From NCBI GenBank assembly GCA_964030475.1, contig CAXIPT010000003.1, forward strand, positions 12,110,519-12,174,518: a stretch of 64,000 nucleotides of DNA, in the 5' to 3' direction. Shown one piece after another: positions 1-12,388 of the stretch; position 1 is the stretch's first letter; every line of letters begins with the position of its first letter. This stretch comes from Tethya wilhelma (taxonomy: Eukaryota; Porifera; Demospongiae; Tethyida; Tethyidae). A program made the position numbers and the translations under genes. Below the pieces are notes generated by a model. The model saw nothing but the letters and a program-made list of their open reading frames with translations. It did no database searches and was not told the DNA's origin.

Positions 1-1057
1 GCTCCCAGCATACGATGTGAGTACTGTAACCACACCCCAAGAGAGCATGTTAGGCTAGAAAATCTAGGCAAGTGCAAGTGTGGGGACTGCGAGGAGTATC
101 AGTCAGAAGACAACAATAGCTACACGAACTGTGGATACTGTGGTTGTGAAGCAAGTGAGCATGCAGGAGCTGAAAACTGTAAGGGACGCAATGAATATTC
201 ATTGCACTTGACGATATGTTATAGTCACAGATGCAGATAACCTGTCCTTGACTGATCTTAAGCTTTAGAGCTATAGAATGCTATGATGGTGCTAACTTGC
301 CCGCATAATTTATACAGTGCGCAAACCTGCTGGAGTTATCCCTCCTGCTGTTGTAAAGCCTGGAATGGCCAGCCTCCCTCCTCAACAACCACTCAGTATG
401 GCCTTAGCTGGTGGATTTCAACCTCATGGGCAAGCTATTCGGTCAGCAGATGTTGGACTTTGCAAAAATCCTGGCTGTCAGTTTCCCAGACGAATTGAAG
501 GAGTAAAAGTGCATGACTTTTGCAGTAAAACCTGTTCTCAAAAATTTTCCACAACTGCCAGTAAACACAAAGCCCAAGGTTTGTGCAAGTAAAATTAATG
601 GATACATAAATAATATTATGATTAGCTTGATTTACAAGTTATGGCTGCAATTACAAAAATTGCATTGACTGCATTGTAATGTCATATCACTATCATAATA
701 ATGATTATGGTAATATTTATTTAATACAAACATGTATATGTATGCTTGGATCTAAAAGGTAGACCACAACCAAGGCTAGTAATTACTCCTCAAGGAGGAA
801 AGCTAAAGTCAGATGTAAGCAGTGAGACCTCAATCAAACCTCCAAGTGGACAATATGGAATGGTGACATTAAACAAACCTAGTAAAACAAGTGGAATGCC
901 TAACCAGTACTGTAACACCACAATGGCTGCTCCTATAGCTAGTCAACCAAGAGTTTCTGGCACCAAGCTGTGTAGTCAATGCAAGGCAAATCCTGCAAAT
1001 TTAGGACATACATGGTGTGAAAAGTGTTATGTACTGTCTGTAACAAAGCACTCATAG
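1..1057 (+). CDS. Cys-rich zinc-finger protein of the cluster, 5' end outside window
   Basis: Three exons (1-178, 318-578, 759-1057) join in frame with phase-1 introns. The first exon enters the window in mid-gene. It carries a C-x2-C-x2-TPREH motif followed by GKC-x-CGDC and CGYCGCEASEHAG, the same pattern as exon 1 of the minus-strand genes at 17897 and 20475. Exon 2 has a CKNPGC ... VHDFCSKTCSQKF zinc-binding-like motif. Exon 3 ends with a CSQC ... WCEKC pair and a stop at 1057, a motif that recurs at the N-terminus of the gene at 12894. No enzymatic domain follows in the sequence I can see. It is convergent with the PARP-type gene at 1287-3503. Function is unknown; a metal-stabilised binding or adaptor role is inferred from the Cys/His spacing. 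The last exon might be one of several alternatives. Confidence 0.6.
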
Positions 1058-1286
1058 CTATAGTATAAAAGCCAGCTAAAAACAGTGATAATTATTATTA
1101 ATTAAGTGATTAATTATTATTGTTGTAACTACACATGAATTTATTTAGTGACAACATTTTTTTAAAAAAATTATACCCGTGCAGTGATAGAAAGAAACAA
1201 CAATAACAAACACATATTGGATAAGTGTAATTATGACTGGCATCATGCTTGCATGCATACTATACTTAGTCCAGCTAACTACATCA

Positions 1287-3503
1287 TTAAGCGGCTATCT
1301 TGTGTATCCCATCTTTTTGATACACAATTATATATTTTGGAAGAATAGCATCAGGCTGGTACAGTACAATCTCCTCATAGTTTAGCCGAACTCCAGTCTG
1401 TCCATAAACAGAGTCATAACCTTTAGGGGGTCCTGTTAAGTCTTCATTGTCTTTTTTCAGCATATATTTGTTTCCTGGCAAAACATCGCAAAGAATCATC
1501 ATTCTATAGCCATTGATACCCTGAGTATAGTCATGACATTTTGATGAGTTTGGAGCCAGGTAGAAGCCGTGACCAAATCGTTGAAAGTTGATGTTTTTTC
1601 GAATACATCTCCTGTCAAACCCCGTAGAGGATATTCCACACACACCACAATCCTGATTGCTGCAAAGAGTTTGAGTTGAGACTATATTGCAGGTGATCTT
1701 GGTACCGTGATAGTACTCTTCTATGTTTTTGTTGCTAATAGTCTTGCGGTAGATCTGCCATCTTGTTAGAAGGCTTTGGTTAGTAATGACAAACACATAT
1801 TGTATAGGTGGACAGGAGCCTTTTTTAGTTGCCCACTGTTGTTGGAACTTTGCTTGCACAGACGACAATTCTTGTGAATTTGCAGATCGGATTCCAAGCG
1901 TTAAAGAGGGTGGATTGGGCACAATACCTGCAATAGATGCAAGGAATGTAATGAATTAATTATCAATGACTAATAAACATCAATCATTGGCTTGGTAAAC
2001 AGGTGTCATGCATGTGCATGCATGACACACAGGTAGCTAGGGTGGGTGGCTATACCAGGCTATCTTACTTGCTTATCTATAATATTATAGTCAAGTGAAT
2101 AGCATTATATACTGGGTCACACAAACTAACTACAGGCTCACCTTGTTTCTGTGCTTCAAAGGCATGACTTCTGCTACAATAGTCATGAACCCCCCCATTA
2201 GCAGGATCAACATATCTTTGGACATTGCATCCTGGGAGTGAGCACGTACCAACAGAGGCCAAATTGGGTGTTGAGGCTGTATGAATAATATTGCATCACA
2301 AAACATCTAATGTTAATTTAAGGCTTGATCACGATACATATACATAATTATATCATATTGAAAACAGCTGCAATAGGATGTTACATAATATGTACGTAGT
2401 ATATGCATGTAAACAACTTGAATTTCACCTGAAATCCGCATCTTGGAATTGCGGCAACCCCGAGAGCAATAATCATAATACCCACTTCCATCACTCAGTG
2501 GAAATCGCTGCCTGGGACATCCTGGTGTCTTACACTTCAACTTAGAATCAATGTTTCCTAATAATAATAATAATAATAACAATTATTAATTTTAGTTCAT
2601 TAATGATGAGCTATAGACTAGCACAACAAAAAATTGCAGATATAGTCATGCGTAAAGAAACATGAAAAAGCGCGCATATTTTTATTTTTATAGAACTAGC
2701 TTGTGTCAAAGGACACTTATTAGGAAATATAATTAGTTCCAACAGCTTAAATTTGTAAAAACATGAAAGGCGCATCTTAGGAATCTTCTATTTTTTTATA
2801 ATTATGTATCAGGGAATAGAAGTTTTACCATGCAGTCTCAAGTTATACCACACTTACCAGCTTGTTTAGCTTGCTGCTCAAGATAAAGTTTTGCATGACG
2901 CTTACCACAGCAGTCATGTAATCTTCCATTTGAGTCTTGATATCTTGATCTCGTACAACCATCTAACTTACATCTTTGACTAGGTGGTGGAAGAGACACT
3001 GCAGCTGTACCTCCCATATCAGTCGCAGTGTATCCTGTTGGACTGGAAGCCTGTGGAAGTGTAGTACTGCTGGGTTTCACTGAGGGCACTGAGCCTAGTG
3101 TTTGGTGGGCAAATAGTGATGAAAGAGATGTTAAAGTGCTGTTGGGAGAGAGCATAGGCTCTAAAGTCACCATCGCAGCTGGTTGGGACACTGCCCCTAT
3201 GTGATCTCTACAAGTATTGAACTCAGATGAAGTGTTCATATCAAAGTACACCATATTTTCACATCCTGGGTACTGGCAAGTAGCTCGTACACGACCAACC
3301 GAAAATAAAGGTGGTGGGACAGAAGTAGGTCTAGACGCAGTGGCACTGGTCTTGTCAGCGGTTGAACTCCCGGAAGTGCCAAGTTTTTTGTGCTTCCCTG
3401 GTGGGTGTCCGCAATCAACACATTTCATTCCAACGTCTCCTCCATTGTAATTGGAGCACCCACACGCAGAACAACCGCCTCTCTTTATTCCTCTAGCATC
3501 CAT
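1287..3503 (-). CDS. Zinc-finger PARP-type ADP-ribosyltransferase
   Basis: Four exons (3503-2858, 2557-2429, 2276-2142, 1927-1287) give a 516-residue protein, and all introns are phase 1. Residues 1-35 form a Cys-rich unit starting MDARGIKRGGCSACGC and ending in CGHPPGKH. Three C-x3-GC ... CS/CG-x2-H/C modules follow, ending near residues 215, 258 and 303. The C-terminal 213 residues are a PARP-type catalytic domain: YHGT near residue 376, a CSNQDCGVCGI segment like that of plant and fungal PARP-like proteins, FGHGFYLAPNSSKCHDY, and LNYEEIVLY near the end. The H, Y and E positions expected of the PARP triad therefore all look present. Family members move ADP-ribose from NAD+ to protein or nucleic acid; the target here is unknown. 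Transcription diverges from the membrane PARP gene at 3857. Confidence 0.8.
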
Positions 3504-3856
3504 TTTGACAGTTCTGCGATTGCTAGCTCACTGATATCATGTCACATGTCCACGAATAGGCCTATAGGCCTAGATCCTAGTCGGGCGGAGCTAGCCTGAA
3601 TTCCGCAAATTTTCCTTATCGACCCTCGCCTAGATAGCCTCTGTACGCGCGCGCGCGCGTGCGCTGCGTGTATATAATTATAATGTACGTGTTCTGTGGT
3701 AAAATTAACATCCTCAATGTGCGGAAACCGAATCGTTGTAAAGAGTACGCATGCGTGAATTTTAACCCTGAAAAGGGGCGGCAGTCCTGCATGCTTGTGG
3801 TAGACTATTCAGTGATTACCCTATAGCGCTTGATTTGTGTATAGCCTATAGCTATA
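3504..3856. promoter_or_regulatory. Shared intergenic region between two divergent PARP-type genes
   Basis: This 353-bp gap separates the start codons of two oppositely transcribed PARP-type genes (3503 minus, 3857 plus). It holds a CG alternating run near 3647-3660 and TATA-like stretches near 3671. A bidirectional promoter is inferred from layout only; no start site can be read from sequence. Confidence 0.4.
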
Positions 3857-6607
3857 ATGTCAAACTCATCGAACCTTGAACATACGGAGATATCTGGCTC
3901 AGGTCTACCACCAGTAACTGACCAGGAGCTGCTGACTACATCAACAGAGGCCACCCTCCCTCCTCACTTGTGTATCATTCCAGCTCTGGACTGTAACTTC
4001 GTCATACCTCAAATCACTTCTCTGATTGTGATCCTGTTTGCAGCTGGTGTTGGGCTGATCTGTGCTGGAGTCATTGTGGCTTTGGCAGTGAAATGTTACA
4101 AGTATGCATGTGGAAATCAAAAACAGCATAGAATAGAGCGTATGCTTGCAGCGTATGAACGTACACACAGGTATTGCTACCCTGCAGAATGCATGGACTG
4201 TTCATCAATCTAATTATTTGTATAATCAGTATTTTATAACACTTTATTAATAGCACTAGGAGTACTGTTTACAGTCGCCGAAGAGGAAATATTTCGCATT
4301 ATGGTAATCGTGAAGAAATAGAAATGGACGAGCAATGTAAGTAGATTTATGTTGTGTCACTTGACATGCGAAATAATGCTGTATGTGTAATAACAATAAT
4401 TATGATCCCTGTGACTCATAATATTATGTAGTCAGCCTTGTGACTAACTTATCAAATTCATCACAGTAAAGAATGCACGTCACATACTTATTCATGTATG
4501 CAGTCAAAGAGTCAGAGTCAAAGCTAGCTCACTAATACATAAATCGCGAGTTATGCCTTCCAAATTTTGCCATATTTGGACACTATTCTAGCATATATAG
4601 CCCATGACTGCATGCAGGGGGGTGTTGTCTGGTAAAGTTATGTTAGTATGATTCATATTCTTTGCATGTGTCTATTGTGTGGCCGCATGCAATTAAGTGT
4701 TAATGAATATCATGCATCAGTAACCTTACAGTTAAGATGACCTCTTCCGACACATAAGCAATCATGTGCTGTGTATGCATAATGCATGTATATTGGTCGC
4801 ATGTAATCTGTTATGGCTATGAATAGATTGAAGAAAGACTTATAATTAATTATAATATTTATACTATTGTAGTTTCTGCACCACCACAAGAAGTCCAAAA
4901 CCTGACAAGTTATCTCGATCGTAAAAAACCATCAGTGATGCTGTCTTGGAAACCTCCCACTAACTGTGAAGTTGTAAGCTTTCACATCCGATATAGAAAG
5001 AAAAATCAGAGCAATGATCAATATGTGGAACTTAATCCTCTTCTAAGCTCCCAAGTGCAACAAAATATTGATTTTGTTCGTGGCAATCCATCATCACTGA
5101 CACCTTTGACCACTTATGTGTTTGAAGTGAGTGCAGAAGGAGAGTATGGCAGATTAGGAAAGTGGAGAGCAGTGGAGTGTTATATAGGTGAGTATTACCA
5201 ATATATACTATAATGCTATGATTATTTTTATACAAGTATAATTATTATTGTTTATCCTCACTCTTCAGACTGGGCATGTCGATACCCACCATGCAATAAA
5301 ACAAGGGAGGTTATTGATCTAAATCCTGGAACTGAAAATAGCAAAAAAGTGATCTATCACTTTTGCTCTCAAAAATGCAAAACTGAACATGGTTAGTGAA
5401 CCTTTTTATTATGATATTAATTTTATGCAAGTCAGAACATTTGCACTGGTAGACATCGACAGTCAGATAGCTAATACCATGGCTAATAAGCTTATAATCA
5501 TTACAACAAAAAATTAATATAATAGTTAGTGACTTTTTGCAATACTTTAAGTTCACATGCCTCCATACTAGACTCTCCACAAAAATAAATAAATAAATAA
5601 ATAAATAAATGAATAAAATAGGAAGAGTTGGGGGAGGAGGGAATCACATGAATATTGTGGAGAGAGTGCAATTGGAACTAGGCTATTAATAATTATGATA
5701 CTGTATGTATGTTCAATGCATGCACCTCTCTAGACTCAATGTACTGCTTGCATCCTGATTGTGAAATGGAAAAAATGGTAGTTACAAGTCTCCAGGCTGC
5801 TTCAACACCTACCCAATTTCATTTCTGTGGAAATGAACACTGTAAAAGTGCCATTGAACATAGTGAGTCATGATTTACTGAGCTACACATGTATATATAT
5901 GACATATTGTAATTTGTTGACAATACTGGCACTCTGTAGATTTGGCTTTCTTGATTTCTCTTCCAAGTGATTCGAAAGAATATAGAGATGTTGAAGAACT
6001 GTTCCAAGAATCATGGGATCCAGAGAAAGGACAATGTCCTTCCATTGAGTCTATCCTGGCTATTGTAAATCCTGCCGTCGAGGCCAGGTTTCGAAAATAT
6101 GTTGAAGACTTACCTTTAAAGTATCGACCTACTGAAAACTACTTTCATGGAACACCACTTAAGTGTCTTGTCAATACTTACCACCAACTATGTGATGTTC
6201 CTGGTTGTGGTGTGTGTGGAATTGTAAGCAAAGGATTTCTTTCAGATTGTATCGATAAAACTGGAAGATATCAACGATTAGGACGTGCTTTCTATTTCGC
6301 AGCAAATTCTTCCAAATCTCGTTTCTACTGTGGACGTGATACGCAGCAGCCTCACAATAATAACTATTGGGGAATGATTGTCTGTGAACTTGCTCCTGGA
6401 AAGAAGTATACTTTTAAGCCAAATGCAAAAAAACGTGCTAATATGAAATCACTTCCAAAAAATTACCATTCTTTATATGCACTAGGTGGGCCTAATAGCG
6501 ATCTGAACTATGATGAGCTAGCATTATTCAATGAAGATGCAATCTCTCCTCACTACTTGATTGTGTTTAGTAACAGTAACAGTTACGATCGTAATACTAG
6601 TAGATAG
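3857..6607 (+). CDS. Transmembrane FN3 / zinc-finger / PARP-type ADP-ribosyltransferase
   Basis: Six exons (3857-4170, 4254-4336, 4873-5187, 5269-5391, 5734-5862, 5940-6607) encode 543 residues. Residues 1-50 are polar, lack a signal peptide and include EISGSGLPP. One hydrophobic span lies at about 54-78 and is followed by KCYKY and an Arg-rich stretch, so the positive-inside rule puts the C-terminus in the cytosol. Residues 133-237 are a fibronectin type III domain (LSWKPP, FHIRYRKK, LTPLTTYVFEVSAEG). Two Cys/His modules follow at about 238-321. The PARP-type domain fills the rest: FHGT near 389, CGVCGI, RLGRAFYFAANSSKSRFY, and LNYDELALFNEDAISPHYL with the expected Glu. The closest relative in the window is the gene at 9268. 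The membrane anchoring and cytosolic catalysis are inferred. An upstream exon with a signal peptide cannot be excluded. Confidence 0.8.
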
Positions 6608-7465
6608 TTTTTGATTATTAGTGTACATGTGCTCTCTAAAACAACATTGCCTCTCAATTATTACTATAGTATCATTTCTGTGATAATAGATAGTATAATT
6701 TTTGATATCTATATAATTATATACAACTTTTTTATGAGTGATGGATTATTATATGATGTAGTAGCTTACAGTGAAGAGAGCAAAACTTGTTATTGTGTTT
6801 GTCACTACATAAACTTTTAGACCATAAGTTCTTAGAATTTAGTGATGGTATAAGTGTGTAGGGTAATCACTTGTGGAGCTTCAATAGATGGGCGGGTCTG
6901 ATCACGTGCTTGCTTGGGGGCGGGGCTCGCTATTTACAAAGAACGGTATTAGGAAAAAACGTTAGGCATAGGATAGGAAGTTAGGGGTTACATTGATAAA
7001 AAATATATATTTTCCAAACTAGAGCGCTTAACTCAAGAGTATGTGCAAGAAATGCTTGCACAAAGCCATGAATGCGCGAAATTTAGTGCAAAAAAGTTAG
7101 GCATAGAAAACATAGACCCTTGGCATTTGTCCAAATCGTTGCATTTTGTTAGCAATAAGAGCAATTTTTGCAAAATTCTGGAGATTTATATACCTATTAT
7201 TACCGGTATTATAGCTTCGAAAAATATCGGCTTGATACTGGAAAGCTTTGAGTTTTAAAAATGCAACAAAACACAGAATTTATGCTTGTTATCAATAGAT
7301 TTATGCATTATTTTCAGATTTGCAAGGAATTTGAAAAGACTTGCTTGCTTCAGTTGGAGCACTGTAGACGAGTACGTAATAAACGCGGTGTTCAGCCACG
7401 CCCTCATCACGTTTTTATACGCGTAATATTGTCAGAATACTCCCCCCCAGTACAGTCTGCACCCA
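6608..7465. other. Intergenic, no gene recognised
   Basis: The first 220 bp are AT-rich and probably hold the 3' UTR of the membrane PARP gene. A short GC-rich patch with GGGCGGG and GGGGGCGGGG boxes lies at about 6890-6930. The remainder has short open frames with no recognisable domain. It may include the promoter of the NADAR gene that starts at 7466. Confidence 0.4.
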
Positions 7466-9017
7466 ATGAACATGGCAACTGCTTATTCGTGTAAGTTTGT
7501 ACTGTTGACACTAAAGAGTCTCGTTCGGTTTGCACGAATAAATATCATGACTTCCTTCTTTCTAGCTCTCACTTGCAAGTATCCTGGCTGCACCAAACCT
7601 CGTTACAGAGAGTCTTATGGACTCACTCATGACTTCTGTGGACGTACACACGCTCAAATGTACCAAAGATCAGTGGTTCATCCTCCACCAGCAACAAAAA
7701 CTTACTATGCAGGTGTGTGTTATATACCGCTGGGTAGCAACGCAGGCGGTATGATGGTAGCAGCATGTTTTTGCCTGCAGCAGCACCTTTGGTATAGCCT
7801 AGCGAACTAAAGTAAAATAATTATTAGCTTCGTGGATCTAAAAATTACCTTCACAGTCTGGTACTTGCCCCCTGTATTAAGCCACATATGGGTACATGCT
7901 ACCGGTATAATATACAACCTCACACACGCTGCCTAAAATGTGTGTTATCATTCCTTCAACAGCAGGTCCAACCAAAAAACCAGTGGTCGCTAAGCCCCCT
8001 CCATCCAGTTCAAGACAACCCATCAGAAACTATTTCAGTAATAATGAGATAAAGTTCTACAATCATGACGATCCATACTACGAGTTTACCAACTTCTACC
8101 CGGCAATAGTTACCATTGATGGAGTAAAATGGCCGACAACAGAGCACTATTTCCAAGCTCGAAAATTTGTTGGAACTCCGTATGTTGAAATGATCCGTAA
8201 GTTCCCTGCCCCACGTCAGGCGTTCCAACTGTCCCGTGATCCAAAGGTGTCCCACTGGAGGCGCTCGGACTGGGACTCTGTGAAGGATGATGTCATGCTT
8301 AAAGCGTTGCAACACAAGTTCGATCAGCACCCAAACCTTCGTAAGTTGTTGCTGGACACGGGATCCAGGAAGCTGATTGAGCACACGTCCAATGACTCAT
8401 ACTGGGGGGATGGAGGAGATGGGCATGGCCTAAACAAGCTCGGCCAGCTGCTAATGAAGGTACGAGATACAATGAGTGCCAAATATGGCCCAGCAAAGAT
8501 GAACAGTGATAACTACAAGGCGTTTGAACAGCTGGAGTTGACTCTGGGGCCTGGTGAGAGCTCAAGAAGTGTCAGAGGAATGGCTTCTCCAATGACCAGT
8601 AGGAAAAACTATAGCCAACATCAAAAGTCATCATTAAAACAGAGCTCTCTGCCACAAAGAACAATTGGTAATCATGGGGCATTCAAACATCTGGAATCAG
8701 CTCCAGTACCTGGCAACTATTCCAATAGCGTGAGAGGAATGGCTTCTCCAATGACTAGTAGAAAAACCTATAATCAACAGGAACAGCAATTACCAAAGAC
8801 GAAACACACTTCAGTCACAAGTGGTACACGTTCCAAAGCTCCCTCAAAATGTACAATACCAGCCATAAAACCAAACTTGTCCGGCAGTAATCCCTCAAGC
8901 CGATCATCAGTTGGTTCAAACTCCAAGAGTGTTAGGAGAAGATCCAATGATTCAAGTGTTAATTATAACATCATCACTGGTACTGCACCTAGCAGTGCCT
9001 TGAGAAAAATGAAGTAA
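7466..9017 (+). CDS. Zinc-finger NADAR-domain protein
   Basis: Three exons (7466-7490, 7566-7712, 7966-9017; phase-1 introns) give 407 residues. A second ATG at 7472 matches the start used by the paralog at 36325 and may be the true start. Exon 2 encodes one module: CKYPGCTKPRYRESYG ... THDFCGRTHAQMY. Residues about 86-225 are a NADAR domain of the YbiA family: FYNHDDPYYEFTNFY, WPTTEHYFQARKF, HWRRSDWDSVK, YWGDGGDG-x-GLNKLGQLLM. NADAR proteins hydrolyse N-glycosidic bonds, and some remove ADP-ribose from guanine bases, so this could act as an eraser next to the PARP-type writers. The Ser/Arg-rich tail holds two copies of a unit ending SVRGMASPMTSRK. It sits between the two membrane PARP genes. 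The acceptor of exon 3 could also be three bases upstream. Confidence 0.85.
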
Positions 9018-9267
9018 TTATTTTTAGTATGTACACTGAATATTGCTCTCATCTATAATTTTTGCCTAGAAATTTTTTTAGCCCCATTCAATAATAATGC
9101 ATTTTTTCTAATAGAGAGCGAGAGAAGTACATGTATGTTGACAGCGGTATGGGCATATTTTTAAAGGGCGGGGCTAGCCGCGCCAGTAATCAAATTTAGA
9201 TCACGGCGCTAGTCCTTCACGATATCGATCTCGGCTTTGGTGCACGGTTTACTATGCTAGCAAAATT

Positions 9268-12200
9268 ATGTCTGGTGTAGATGATGGAGAACTACTGCCT
9301 GTACCTGACCAGCGCTTTACTGGTTCAGGCCTAGAATTTGAAATTACTTCAGAAGAGGAAACATCGTCTGGATCAAGCTTGTTCACTACTGTAGCTGACA
9401 TTTCATCTGGTTCGGGCTCAGCTGCACCAACGAGGCAGGAGCTGCTGACCACATCAACAGAGGCCACCCTCCCTCCTCGCCTGTGTGTCATTCCAGCTCT
9501 GGACTGCAGTCTATTCCTGCCTCAATTTATCTATCTCATTCTGATCCTGTTTGCAGCTGGTGTTGGGTTAATCTGTGTTGGAGTCATTGTGGCTTTAGTA
9601 GTGAAATGCTGCAAGAGACTGAGTAAAAGTGTTTTTAGGGACAGCTCATACTACTTAGGAACTGATCTTTATCCATCAAGAAGGTATAACTTGATTCAAG
9701 TCATTTATACAGTTAATTGTATTGCACCATTTATACGTACAGACATGCATGCATGACGTGCATGCCGTCTGACAGTGAATTATTACCGTACTGATTATTA
9801 ACATGCCAGGCACAAGGATCTTGTTTTCAGTCGCCAAAGAGGAAACGTTTCACATTTGGGTGACCATGAAGAAATTGAATTGAAAGATATCTATTATGGT
9901 AAAGATGATTGCTGCACTGATGATCTGCACCAAGATTTTGTGATTATAATAGTTTTTTGCCACATGGCATAATATAAGGCTTTGCAGATGGTAGGCATCA
10001 GCCATGGGATCGGGAGTATATTATAATTATCCTCATAATTATCACATGCATGCATGATATGATATCGATGTGCATGAGTACATGAGAGAATAAATGTTAT
10101 GGTACATCCAACCCTACATCATGCCTACATAATATTACATAATCATATAATATTATAATATGATCTAGGCTATTCTTTGTGCAATATCTAGGCTTTTCAT
10201 GTGCTTTAATACCTAAGTGAGTCTGACCTGAGCTGTTGATGTATGGTGTCTGTTCATTTTCTAGTTATGCTTTTGACTTTATTTCCCTAATTATTTTGTA
10301 TATATGTGCTAGGATCAACCTGGTCAGACATGTATTACTTGTTTTACTTGTGGTTTTTCTTTAGTTCTATTTCCTGCATTGGTTGGTTTTCTTTCATGTT
10401 TTGTATAGGGATTAGGTCATAGGCTAGAATTTGCTATATAAGCTAGGAGCATTTTGTTCTATTAATTTGTCCTCCGTTTTTGAATCAAACATCTTAAACA
10501 GTCATCAATGCTCAACTCCACGCTTGGCCCACTTACTCATTCTTCAGTTGTGGTTTGTTGAGACTTTGATTAGAAACAAGTGGTACATTTTGAATGCAGT
10601 ATAATGTTTGCTGGCATTGAAAAAGGAACCTAGTAAATATTCATAAACAATTATAGCAAAAGATAAATTCTTCCTTTCCATGCTTTGTATATGTACACTA
10701 TTAGGTCCAGTGATACCAGAATGTGTGCAGAGTCTTAAAGCCTTACGTAATTCCACCAAGCCGTCAGTGACACTCACTTGGACTCCTCCTGGAAACTGCA
10801 CCAGAAATGATGATGTTGTTCGTTATCACGTCAGATACAAAGAGAAGTCTGATAGAACTGATAGATATATGATTGCTACAGTAGATTCCTCATCAGTGTC
10901 AGGTGCTAAATTGAAGCAAAACTTTTCTTGCAATGGAGTCGGTGACACTGAATCTCTCCAACCTTTGACCTCCTATGTGTTTGAAGTGAGAGCTGAAGGA
11001 CAGTATGACCAATTTGGGGAGTGGAGCTCAGTGGAGTGTTTTATTGGTATGGCTGCATGCGTGCATGGTCATCCTTCATTTGCTTACATTGTTAATTCAG
11101 AAGTCCATGCATAATCTCTCTCCTTGGCGGGTTATGGACTCCTGTTTAATTATATTGCCTGTATGTGCTACTCATGCATTCATGATAATGATCATTAGAT
11201 TGGTGTTGTCGGCATCCTAACTGCTCAAAAAACAGGATTAAAATCAGATTAAATTCAGCAGTTGATACAGTGATTTATGGCTACTGTTGCCTTGAACACA
11301 AGAAAGAATGTGGTATGTATAATTAAAAATAGCATCACATCCCAGATCATTAGATAAAAAAATACTTTAATTCTTACAGATTCAAGATGTTGCCTCTACC
11401 CTGAGTGTAAAGTATTACATCTAACCAGTGCAGAATTAATCACTAATACTAGGAGGCATTTTTGCGGCAAACATTTTGACGAGGCAAAAAGCAATGGTAG
11501 GCCTGTTATATGATATAGTTAGCTAGGCCCTGGCACAAATTCCTCAAATTTTTGCCTAAATTTCCTTTCATTATTCTCCACGTACTGTACAGTCTCTACC
11601 TCGAGCTCCCAATATACCTAAATTTCTCAAATTATGTTCATTGTTGTGTGCAAATCACACTCATCTAAACTTTTTGTTGAAATTTTTGTGGTTAAGTTTA
11701 ACATTTTGTGGTTAAGTTTGAGCCAGAGCCTATAGCTATAGTTGATTAACTTGGATACTATTAATCATTATTATAATACATCGTGTGTGAGTACTATTTT
11801 GCATACCAGGTAAATCATTCCTTGTTTGTGTGGAGAGGTCATCTAAAGATTTCAGATATGCAGAGAAAAAGTTCACAGAAAATTGGGATTCTAAAAATCC
11901 AGATAAAGGTCCTTGTCCAGTAATAAAAACTATCCTGGCTATAATCAACCCAGCAGTTGAATACAAGTTCAAAGTGTATATTGAAACATTATCCACAAAA
12001 CATCAAAAAACAAAGAAAGTCCTTCATGGAACATCTCTGAAATGTCTTCTGAACAATTACCAGACACTCTGCAACGACTCTGGTTGCGGTGTGTGTGGAA
12101 TTGCAAAGAAAGGATTTGTGTCAAAACATATCAGCACAGCTCACTGGCAGCGCCTAGGACAGGCTTTCTACTTCGCTCCAAACTCCTCCAAGTCACACGA

Positions 12201-12387
12201 CTACTGCCTTATGCGTGGCAGTGATTCTAACAAAGGACCGTTGAATGGAAGCTACTGGGGAATGCTCCTCTGTGAAGTTGCACCTGGGAAAAAACATTCT
12301 TTTAGACCTCAACCTGGTGAGGTTGAACCTAAAGAGCCACCTGAAGGGCATGATTCCTTATACGGAAAGAAAAAAGGTCGTTTCTGG
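9268..12387 (+). CDS. Transmembrane FN3 / zinc-finger / PARP-type protein, 3' end lost at contig join
   Basis: Six exons (9268-9683, 9810-9898, 10705-11046, 11199-11312, 11380-11496, 11810-12387) are collinear with the gene at 3857. The acidic N-terminal segment (about 85 residues) contains TGSGLEF, TSSGSS and SSGSGS and no signal peptide. A hydrophobic span at about 86-112 matches the paralog closely (LILFAAGVGLICVGVIVAL). An FN3 domain (LTWTPPGNC ... LTSYVFEVRAEGQ), two Cys/His modules and a PARP-type domain follow: LHGTSLKC, CGVCGIAKKG, RLGQAFYFAPNSSKSHDY. The frame runs into the N at 12388 soon after DSLYGKKKG, so the final segment with the expected Glu is missing. What follows the N belongs to another gene on the other strand. 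The truncation is an assembly effect, not evidence of a pseudogene. Confidence 0.78.
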
Positions 12388-12388
12388 N
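12388..12388. other. Single-N contig join
   Basis: One N separates two PARP-type coding regions in opposite orientation, each ending in mid-domain at this base. That is what an artificial join between contigs would produce. Confidence 0.8.

Noticed and set aside
7043..7494. Two open frames of about 70 residues between the membrane PARP and NADAR genes
   Set aside because: No domain, no module similarity and no paralog in the window. Composition looks like intergenic AT-rich sequence.
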